Source: Clostridia bacterium (GTDB taxonomy: Bacteria; Bacillota; Clostridia; Christensenellales; CAG-138). Taken from it: a stretch of 48,084 bases of DNA. The DNA lies in assembly GCA_017524445.1 (NCBI GenBank), contig JAFXVP010000029.1:1-48084 (forward strand). Direction: 5' to 3'. Below the pieces are notes generated by a model. That model was given only the letters and a program-made list of their open reading frames with translations, searched no databases and was not told the DNA's origin. This document shows, piece by piece, positions 42,313 to 48,084 of the stretch. A program made the translations under genes and the position numbers. The number at the start of each line of letters is the position of its first letter. The first letter of the stretch is position 1.

Positions 42313-42816
42313 ATGGAAGATTACTTCGACAGGATCTACGAAAAGACCTACCGCCCGCTGCTGCGCTACGCGATCGTGCACCTGAGCGATCCGCTCGACG
42401 CCGAGGACGCGCTGCAGAACGTCTTTATCGACTTTTACCGGCGCATCGAAGCGCGCGGGCACGCCGATATCCTCGCGCCGCAGCTGTTCCTTCTGAAGAT
42501 GCTGAAGCGCGAGATCATCCGAAACTACACCGAGCGCAGCGCGCACGAGACGTCGCCGCTTGAGGACGATACCGCAGCCGCCCCGCTGTCCTTTGAGGAC
42601 GTGGTCGAGGCGCGCGTGATGGCGGGGATGGTCTTCGACGCCGCAAAGACGCTCTCGAAGGATACCTACCGCGTCTTTGTGCTGTACTACGGCTTTCAGC
42701 TTTCCGTTGCCGAGATCGCAAAGGAAATGAAGCTCGGCGAGGAAGCGGTCAAAAGCCGTCTTCACCGCGGCAGAAACGCCGTTCGGCGTCTGCTTGCAAA
42801 ATCAAACGATCATTGA
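42313..42816 (+). CDS. ECF-type RNA polymerase sigma factor
   Basis: 167 residues from MEDYFDRIYEK. GGAG is 6 nt before this ATG; an ATG one codon earlier and a TTG at 42301 are alternatives. Sigma-2 region ~5-70 (YRPLLRYAIVHLSDPLDAEDALQNVFIDFYRRI) and sigma-4 region ~110-160 (QLSVAEIAKEMKLGEEAVKSRLHRGR). It probably directs a small regulon in response to an envelope signal and is paired with the next gene, which starts 10 nt after its stop. Confidence 0.93.
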   Translation: MEDYFDRIYEKTYRPLLRYAIVHLSDPLDAEDALQNVFIDFYRRIEARGHADILAPQLFLLKMLKREIIRNYTERSAHETSPLEDDTAAAPLSFEDVVEARVMAGMVFDAAKTLSKDTYRVFVLYYGFQLSVAEIAKEMKLGEEAVKSRLHRGRNAVRRLLAKSNDH

Positions 42817-42826
42817 GGATACGACT

Positions 42827-44725
42827 ATGAGTGAAAAAGCATTTTTCCATAATGCGCTTGAAAGCGATCTTTTAAGCGGCAGAAAGCAGAAGCGCCGGCT
42901 CGACGCCGCGCTCGGCAGAACGACGGCAAAAGCGTCCGCCCCGGTTCGAACGAACACGCAAAACAGCGAGGAATTTCCCCGCTGGCTCTACATTCCCGCG
43001 GTCGCCGTGTTCCTCGTCCTGACGCTTGCGATCGGTTCGGTCGTCATTGCCCGCGGGCTTCGGGACGAGCAGCATCAGGCGGAACAGCCGACCGCCGACA
43101 CGCCGTCAACGAACGAACCGGTCCCGTGGGCAACACAGCCGCCGATCGAAAGACTGATTACGGACCAGCAAACCGACGTGCGGCTGATCCCCGAGATCGA
43201 TACGGACGATCGCATCAATCAGGCGCGTGTGAACCAACTGCATCTTCCCCCGATCGCCGAAGCAGACTGGGGTTGGCTGAAAGAAACGTCGGCTTCCGTA
43301 AGCGAGCTCTCCGTGACGACCGCAAGCATCTCATGGACGACCGAGCTGCGCGTGCCGAAAGGCGATCGGCAGCAGAACCCGTTTGTCGAGGCGGTACATG
43401 TTCTGCGCAACGAAAACCGCTGCTTCTTTTATAGCGCAGATGGGCTGATGACGGACGACGAGGGCGCGGAGCTGGTTGATTTCAAAGCACCGCCCGAAAT
43501 CACCTACGGCGAAGAGAATGACGCGTGGGTCGTGCGCATTCCGTGCATCTGCGCGATGCCGCAGGTTTACGATCAGTTCCCCGCTACGCTGCCGCCCACC
43601 GGCGACGTGACGGTCCGCTCGATCCTGCTGCTGCTCGATCCGGACGCGGACGCATCCGAGGTCTATGTGCTGATGTTTGACGAGGACGAGCAGAACGGTC
43701 AAAGGAATTATCTTGTCGGCAGAAACGAATCGCTGCCCGCTGCGACGGTCGGCGTCCTCGAACAGACGTTCACCTTCGATGCGGAAGCGCTTCTGAACAT
43801 CGCAGATCCCGTCCATATCGACGTGCCGCTGTCCGGTGAAACTGTGCTGACGACGCACGTAAACAACGGTTTCCGGAATGAGCGTGTCACGCTGGACGGC
43901 GTAACGCTCGACGCGGAGATCCATTACACGAAGGCGGGCGTGTTTGCGATCCTCACGATCAAGAACGCCGGAACGCTGTCCGATGCGCAGCAGGAAGCGC
44001 TGTACGCGGCAATGAACGGCGGACCGGACGGCAGTCATTTCTCCGTCGGATGTGAAGCCGCGACCGGTTCCCTGCGCGTATGGCGCGTCAGCCGCGCGTT
44101 CTGGGGGCAGACGAAGCTCGCCCGGTATGAGATCGCACTGGAGCCGTCGCAGTATGACGCGGCAGGGCAATTGGAGCTCTCCGTCCGCGCGACCTACGCG
44201 ACCGGCATAGAAGGCGACGAACCGCGCGACGACTGGTCGTGGGTTTCGTCCGAGGGCAATCTGCCTGAGCTGATGACAAAAGCCGTGCCGATCGCTTCGA
44301 TCACGATACCGCTTCCGGGCGTATCGCTTGCGAACATGCCGAATCCCCTCCCCTCCCAAGCGCCTACGCGCTGCCCGCCGACCGAAGAACCCGATCCGAT
44401 GCCCATACTCGACGAAGCGACGCTCTGCACGACATGGATGCTTGCGGAAGTCGAAGCGCCGGACGGCAGCAGCGGCGACGCAAGAGCCCTCGGTCTTGAA
44501 CAGTATCTGGTGTTCCGTTCCGACGGTACGGTCCGCATCATCGACGCAAAAGCGCCGTCCGAACGGGTCGTGCCCTATACGCAAAACGGCAATACCGTGC
44601 GATTCGACGGCCGCGTTTTGCGGTATGATTCCGAGTACAACGAACTGGTTGAAATCGATCCGTCCTCGCAGGATATTTTGTTCTACACACCCTCTCCTGT
44701 GCCCACGCCGACGCCGGTTCCATAA
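42827..44725 (+). CDS. Probable membrane anti-sigma factor with a large extracellular region
   Basis: 632 residues from MSEKAFFHNAL (GAGG 8 nt upstream). A short basic N-terminal cytoplasmic segment (~1-50), one helix (~53-76), then a long extracellular region. Residues ~535-620 (TWMLAEVEAPDGSS..., YLVFRSDGTVRI, NTVRFDGRVLRYD) look lipocalin-like. The C terminus is a Pro/Thr run. No HxxxCxxC zinc anti-sigma motif is seen, so the anti-sigma role rests on the operon with an ECF factor and on the topology. Confidence 0.7.
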   Translation: MSEKAFFHNALESDLLSGRKQKRRLDAALGRTTAKASAPVRTNTQNSEEFPRWLYIPAVAVFLVLTLAIGSVVIARGLRDEQHQAEQPTADTPSTNEPVPWATQPPIERLITDQQTDVRLIPEIDTDDRINQARVNQLHLPPIAEADWGWLKETSASVSELSVTTASISWTTELRVPKGDRQQNPFVEAVHVLRNENRCFFYSADGLMTDDEGAELVDFKAPPEITYGEENDAWVVRIPCICAMPQVYDQFPATLPPTGDVTVRSILLLLDPDADASEVYVLMFDEDEQNGQRNYLVGRNESLPAATVGVLEQTFTFDAEALLNIADPVHIDVPLSGETVLTTHVNNGFRNERVTLDGVTLDAEIHYTKAGVFAILTIKNAGTLSDAQQEALYAAMNGGPDGSHFSVGCEAATGSLRVWRVSRAFWGQTKLARYEIALEPSQYDAAGQLELSVRATYATGIEGDEPRDDWSWVSSEGNLPELMTKAVPIASITIPLPGVSLANMPNPLPSQAPTRCPPTEEPDPMPILDEATLCTTWMLAEVEAPDGSSGDARALGLEQYLVFRSDGTVRIIDAKAPSERVVPYTQNGNTVRFDGRVLRYDSEYNELVEIDPSSQDILFYTPSPVPTPTPVP

Positions 44726-44734
44726 AAATGCACG

Positions 44735-44771
44735 AAAAACAGCGCTCCGTCGACGCGGAACGCTGTTTTTT
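44735..44771. terminator. Bidirectional terminator between the anti-sigma and acetyltransferase genes
   Basis: AAAAACAGCG and CGCTGTTTTTT close an imperfect stem that also pairs TCCG with CGGA. T-runs are on both strands. Confidence 0.78.
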
Positions 44772-45204
44772 ACAGTTCCTTCACGAAACAGATGATCCTA
44801 TTCGCTTCCGTAAAGCCCGCGGCAAGATGGAATCGCAGACTGTCCGTGTTTTTCAGTTCGCAGTCGCTTGCAAACTCCGTGCAGCCCATTTCCCTTGCCC
44901 AGTCCTCGCAGGCCTTCAAAAGTGCTGACGCGATCCTTTGATTCCGGTACGGTTCTGCAACGTAGACGCCTTCGAGATATCCGACCGGAGAGGAGTCCGT
45001 CCCCTCCACGTAGTCATGCCGAAGCTGACATTGCGCAAAGCCGATGGCTTCGCCGTCCTGTTCCGCCAGAAAGATCGTGCAGGATGTATCTTTGAGCAAT
45101 TCGCCGAATTCCGCTTCCAGTTCTTCGACCGCGTGCTCCGGCCAGAGCCGCAGTGCAAGCGCAGCGACGGTCTTTGCGTCGCACGGTTCTGCTTTTCGAA
45201 TCAT
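44770..45204 (-). CDS. GNAT acetyltransferase, AAC(6')-like
   Basis: 144 residues (GGAGG 7 nt upstream). GNAT fold with motif A YLEGVYVAEPYRNQRIASALL and C-terminal FHLAAGFTEANRIICFVKEL. The stretch RHDYVEGTDSSPVGYLEG closely resembles aminoglycoside 6'-N-acetyltransferases of the AAC(6')-Iy/Ig type, as recalled from memory. Chromosomal members of that group often give little resistance and may serve another substrate, so resistance is not implied. Single gene next to REP-like repeats. Confidence 0.85.
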   Translation of the reverse strand: MIRKAEPCDAKTVAALALRLWPEHAVEELEAEFGELLKDTSCTIFLAEQDGEAIGFAQCQLRHDYVEGTDSSPVGYLEGVYVAEPYRNQRIASALLKACEDWAREMGCTEFASDCELKNTDSLRFHLAAGFTEANRIICFVKEL

Positions 45205-45243
45205 GTGTTCTCCTCCCCCAATATCCCCGTTGCGCGGTACGCA

Positions 45244-45265
45244 GGCGGATGGTATCCGCCCCTAC
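45244..45265 (-). repeat. REP-like element, copy 1 (GTAG plus hairpin)
   Basis: Minus strand GTAG (45265-45262) followed by GGGCGGAT-ACC-ATCCGCC. The sequence is nearly identical to the copy inside the transposase gene (45637-45659). Confidence 0.8.
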
Positions 45266-45279
45266 GATAAAACATATTC

Positions 45280-45302
45280 GTAGGGGAAGATATTATCTTC
45301 CC
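45280..45302 (+). repeat. REP-like element, copy 2, inverted and with a different stem
   Basis: Plus strand GTAG (45280-45283) followed by GGGAAGAT-ATT-ATCTTCCC: again an 8-bp stem and 3-nt loop after GTAG. It forms an inverted, BIME-like pair with copy 1. Confidence 0.8.
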
Positions 45303-45311
45303 GTTCCGCTG

Positions 45312-45816
45312 TCATGACATGTGAATAAAATACCGGTCCTCTGCCCAATGTGCCGGATTATTCTCGATATATTGCCGGATTCGCTGTAAATCATTTTCAT
45401 CACGAACGATGTGATCATAAAACGATTTCTGCCATATTCCTTCTCCGATCATCATTGAGGCGCTTCGCTTCATTTGTCCGACAATTGTTGAAATCGGTTT
45501 TGACATAGCGCTTGCCTGTATCAGAATATGGACATGGTTGGGCATGATCACATATGAATCTATCGTAATTTCAGGATAATGGCATTCTATTTCGCGGATT
45601 GCTTGATCAACTGCTTTTCCGTAATCCGACAACAGCGGGCGGATGGTATCCGCCCCTACGGGCAAAAATGCCTGCATCCGCTGCAGAACGATCTGATACG
45701 TCTCCGGTTTCCACAGCATAAGCGCTCTGTCACGTATGCATACTGTAATAAAACGCACCGACAGAGCCGTAATCGTACCCTTTCAGTCTGTTCGCTTTTC
45801 GTTCCGGATGCTCCAT
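45312..45816 (-). pseudogene. REP-associated tyrosine transposase (RAYT, Y1/HUH type), frameshifted near its N terminus
   Basis: The main frame (45312-45758, from a GTG) gives 148 residues: FITVCIRDRALMLW, the HUH motif PNHVHILI, a catalytic-type YDHIVRDENDLQRIRQYIENNPAHW. The expected N terminus lies in another frame: ATG 45816 codes MEHPERKANRLKGYDYGSVG and then stops at 45730. The two parts join smoothly as GSVGA-(Y)-FITVC if about two bases were lost near 45751-45756. Y1 transposases cut single-stranded DNA at REP hairpins. The gene sits next to two REP-like elements and holds a third within its coding region. Confidence 0.82.
45637..45659 (-). repeat. REP-like element inside the RAYT coding region
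   Basis: Minus strand GTAG (45659-45656), then GGGCGGAT-ACC-ATCCGCCC, a perfect 8-bp stem with a 3-nt loop. In the transposase frame it is translated as part of PVGADTIRPL. Confidence 0.85.
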
Positions 45817-45833
45817 GTTCCTTCTGATTTCTT

Positions 45834-45865
45834 AAAACCCCGCCGCGGGACTGCGGCGGGGTTTT
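45834..45865 (-). terminator. nifJ terminator
   Basis: CCCCGCCGC and GCGGCGGGG form a 9-bp stem, flanked by AAAA and TTTT, so it works in the minus direction with a short T-run. Confidence 0.8.
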
Positions 45866-45878
45866 GTGTTGACACGGA

Positions 45879-48084
45879 TTACATGTCGTTGAGCTTCTTG
45901 TAGTAATCGATCTTCTCGTTCGCCTCGTTCTCGGCGCGGGTGAAGAGTTCGTCCGCGACCTCCGGGAACTGCTTGGTCAGCGCGGCGTAACGCGCTTCGC
46001 CCATGATGAACTCACGGTAGCTCGCCTTCGGATCCTTGGAATCCAGCTGGAACGGGTTCTTGCCCTCGAGCGCGAGATCCGGGTTGTAGCGGTACATCGG
46101 CCAGTAACCGGCTTCGACGGCCTTCTTGGCCTCTTCCTGGCTGTGGCCCATGTTGATGCCGTGGTTGATGCAGGGCGCGTACGCGATGATCAGAGACGGT
46201 CCCTTGTACGCTTCCGCCTCGTTGACGGCCTTCAGGAGCTGGTTCGGGTCGGCGCCCATGCAGACCTTTGCGACGTAGACATAGCCATAGCTCATTGCCA
46301 TCAGGCCGAGGTCCTTCTTCTTGGTGCGCTTGCCGGCTGCCGCGAACTTCGCGATCGGGCCGGTCGGCGTCGCCTTACTGGACTGACCGCCGGTGTTGCT
46401 GTACACCTCGGTGTCCACGACGAGCACGTTGACGTCTTCGTCCTGTGCGAGCACGTGGTCGAGTCCGCCGTAACCGATGTCGTACGCCCAGCCGTCGCCG
46501 CCGAATACCCAGATGGACGGCTTCACAAGCTGATCCTTCTGCGCAAGCACTTCACGCGCGAGCGTGCACGCTTCGCATTCGCAGCCCTTCGTGGCGGTCG
46601 GATGCGCTTCGATCAGCGCGACGAGCTTGTCGCCCGCTTCGCGGGAACCCTGCGCGTCGTTCATCTTTTCGAGCCATTCCTTTGCCGCCGCTGCGATCTC
46701 TTCGTCGAGATACGGGACCTCGATCATCTTCTTGATCGTGTCCGCAAGACGTGCGCGGCGCTGCTTGACGGCGATGTTCATGCCGTAGCCGAACTCCGCG
46801 TTGTCTTCAAACAGCGAGTTCGCCCATGCCGGGCCCTGACCCTTGTCGTTCTTGCAGTACGGCGCCGTCGGTGCGGAACCGCCGTAGATGGAGGTACAGC
46901 CGGTCGCGTTCGCGATGATCATGCGATCGCCGAACAGCTGCGTAAGGAGCTTGATGTACGGGGTCTCGCCGCAGCCTGCGCATGCGCCGGAGAACTCGAA
47001 CAGCGGACGCAGGAACTGGCTTCCCTTGACCGTCTTCGGATTCACGTTCAGCTTCTTGTCGGGCAGGTTGATCGCGTACTCCCAGTTCTTCTCCTCGGTC
47101 TCCATGCTCTTCTCGAGCGGCGTCATCGCGAGTGCCTTGACCTTTGCCGGGCAGACGTCGATGCAGTTGCCGCAGCCGGTGCAGTCGAGCGGGCTGATCT
47201 GAATGCGGTAGGTCATACCGGGCATATCCTTGCCGGCGGGCTTGGTGGCAAACGCTGCGGGCTTGTTCGCCTCTTCGTTCTCGTTCAGAACGAACGGACG
47301 GATGCAGGCGTGCGGGCAGACCAGCGAGCAGCGTCCGCACTGGATGCAGTTTTCGGGGATCCAGGAAGGAACGTCGACCGCGATGCCGCGCTTCTCGTAG
47401 CGGGTCGTGCCGGTCGGAACCGTGCCGTCCGGGGTCATCTTCGAGACGGGCAGCTCGTCGCCCTTCTGCTCAAGGATCGGCTTGATGAACTCGAGGAAGT
47501 ACGGATCGTCGGTGACCGCCAGGGGCTCTGCGCCCTCGGTCGTGGTCGCCCAGGATTCCGGATAGTGGATCTCTTCGACCGCGTCCATGCCGGCGTCGAT
47601 CGCGGCGTAGTTCTTCGCGACGACCGCGTCGCCCTTCTTGGCGTAGGACTTCTTTGCCGCCGCCTTCATGTATTCGAGCGCATCCGCTGCGGGGATGACG
47701 TTCGCGAGCTTGAAGAACGCGGACTGCATGATCGTGTTGATGCGGCCGCCCATGCCGACTTCGCGCGCGAGCTTGATCGCGTCGATGTTGTAGAACTTCA
47801 GATGGTTCTTTGCGATCGCGTTCTTCATGGACGCGGGCAGCTCCTTCTCCATCTCTTCAAGGGTCCACGGCGAGTTCAGAAGGAACGTGCCGCCTTCCTT
47901 GATGCCCTCTGCCACCGCGTAGCGGGTGACGTAGGACGGGTTGTGGCATGCCGCAAAGTCCGCCTGGTCGATGAGGTACGGGCTCTGGATCGGCGTCTTG
48001 CCGAAGCGCAGGTGGGATACCGTGAAGCCGCCGGACTTCTTGGAGTCGTAGGCGAAGTAGCCCTGCGCGTACATGTCGGTGTGG
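45879..48084 (-). CDS. nifJ: Pyruvate:ferredoxin (flavodoxin) oxidoreductase, N terminus outside window
   Basis: 735 codons are in the window; the frame is open to the edge (HTDMYAQGYFAYDSKKSGG). It oxidises pyruvate to acetyl-CoA and CO2, reducing ferredoxin, the central step of anaerobic fermentation. Visible: the gamma domain (SHLRFG, DFAACHNPSYV), two [4Fe-4S] sites CIQCGRCSLVCPH and CTGCGNCIDVCP, the GACAGCGETPY Cys pair, the TPP site GDGWAYDIGYGGLDHV with DTEVYSNTGGQSSK, and a C-terminal YRYNPDLALEGKNPF. Full-length enzymes are about 1170-1180 residues, so roughly 440 are missing at the start. Confidence 0.96.
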   Translation of the reverse strand, partial: HTDMYAQGYFAYDSKKSGGFTVSHLRFGKTPIQSPYLIDQADFAACHNPSYVTRYAVAEGIKEGGTFLLNSPWTLEEMEKELPASMKNAIAKNHLKFYNIDAIKLAREVGMGGRINTIMQSAFFKLANVIPAADALEYMKAAAKKSYAKKGDAVVAKNYAAIDAGMDAVEEIHYPESWATTTEGAEPLAVTDDPYFLEFIKPILEQKGDELPVSKMTPDGTVPTGTTRYEKRGIAVDVPSWIPENCIQCGRCSLVCPHACIRPFVLNENEEANKPAAFATKPAGKDMPGMTYRIQISPLDCTGCGNCIDVCPAKVKALAMTPLEKSMETEEKNWEYAINLPDKKLNVNPKTVKGSQFLRPLFEFSGACAGCGETPYIKLLTQLFGDRMIIANATGCTSIYGGSAPTAPYCKNDKGQGPAWANSLFEDNAEFGYGMNIAVKQRRARLADTIKKMIEVPYLDEEIAAAAKEWLEKMNDAQGSREAGDKLVALIEAHPTATKGCECEACTLAREVLAQKDQLVKPSIWVFGGDGWAYDIGYGGLDHVLAQDEDVNVLVVDTEVYSNTGGQSSKATPTGPIAKFAAAGKRTKKKDLGLMAMSYGYVYVAKVCMGADPNQLLKAVNEAEAYKGPSLIIAYAPCINHGINMGHSQEEAKKAVEAGYWPMYRYNPDLALEGKNPFQLDSKDPKASYREFIMGEARYAALTKQFPEVADELFTRAENEANEKIDYYKKLNDM

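Noticed and set aside
44770..45204. Calling the acetyltransferase a resistance gene
   Set aside because: Sequence resemblance alone does not show activity on aminoglycosides, and many GNAT relatives have other substrates.

Overview
The window reads as chromosome of a GC-rich anaerobic Firmicute, most likely an uncultured gut Clostridia member (Christensenellales/Oscillospirales type). The grounds are: T-box leaders before thrS and ileS; the Bacillus-like operons ylxM-ffh-rpsP-khpA-rimM-trmD-rplS and yybS-gdpP-rplI-dnaB; a pyruvate:ferredoxin oxidoreductase; consensus sigma-A promoters; and many secreted proteins with LRR, InlB-B, YARHG or proline/threonine-rich parts. No tRNA, rRNA, CRISPR array, prophage or complete insertion sequence was seen. 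The placement is inference from gene content; no database search was possible.

Layout. 1-3882 (minus): a large secreted protein whose C terminus lies outside the window (Cys/Asp cluster, amidase-like domain, CBM-like domain, InlB-B repeats, ten 21-residue LRRs). 4108-8407: the SRP/ribosome-maturation operon, with an unusual repeat-filled gap between trmD and rplS. 8464-14000: a GT-C type membrane glycosyltransferase, and on the other strand an RND exporter with a long coiled-coil insertion. 14053-18865: dnaB, rplI, gdpP (interrupted by one in-frame TAG) and yybS, driven by a promoter that appears to give a leaderless transcript. 18888-21102: thrS with a T-box. 21136-25191 (plus): polysaccharide deacetylase, a TIGR04076-like small protein and a lipase/YhhN-like fusion. 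25249-28649: type-2-like ileS with a T-box. 28676-32377: a three-gene cassette of two YARHG paralogues around a zinc-ribbon protein with acidic repeats. 32475-32586: an AT-rich symmetric repeat element. 32710-34969: DUF3021-like and LytTR genes downstream of a PAF-acetylhydrolase-like hydrolase. 35116-40778: a secreted LRR/caspase-like protein, an M29 aminopeptidase and a DUF4003-like gene. 41008-44725 (plus): anchored phosphoesterase, ECF sigma factor and a probable membrane anti-sigma factor. 44770-45816: an AAC(6')-like acetyltransferase, REP-like hairpins and a frameshifted REP-associated tyrosine transposase. 45879-48084: C-terminal three quarters or less of nifJ.

How the genes fit together. 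Housekeeping operons (translation, SRP targeting, replication, c-di-AMP turnover) alternate with cell-surface genes. The strongest observations are: the amber codon in an otherwise intact gdpP; three genes whose ATG coincides with, or lies one base after, the predicted transcription start; a REP system with the GTAG-plus-hairpin rule, including a copy inside the transposase gene; a chain of five mini-hairpins with differing but paired stems; the YARHG/zinc-ribbon cassette with a threefold repeated extracellular domain; and the lipase/lysoplasmalogenase-like fusion.
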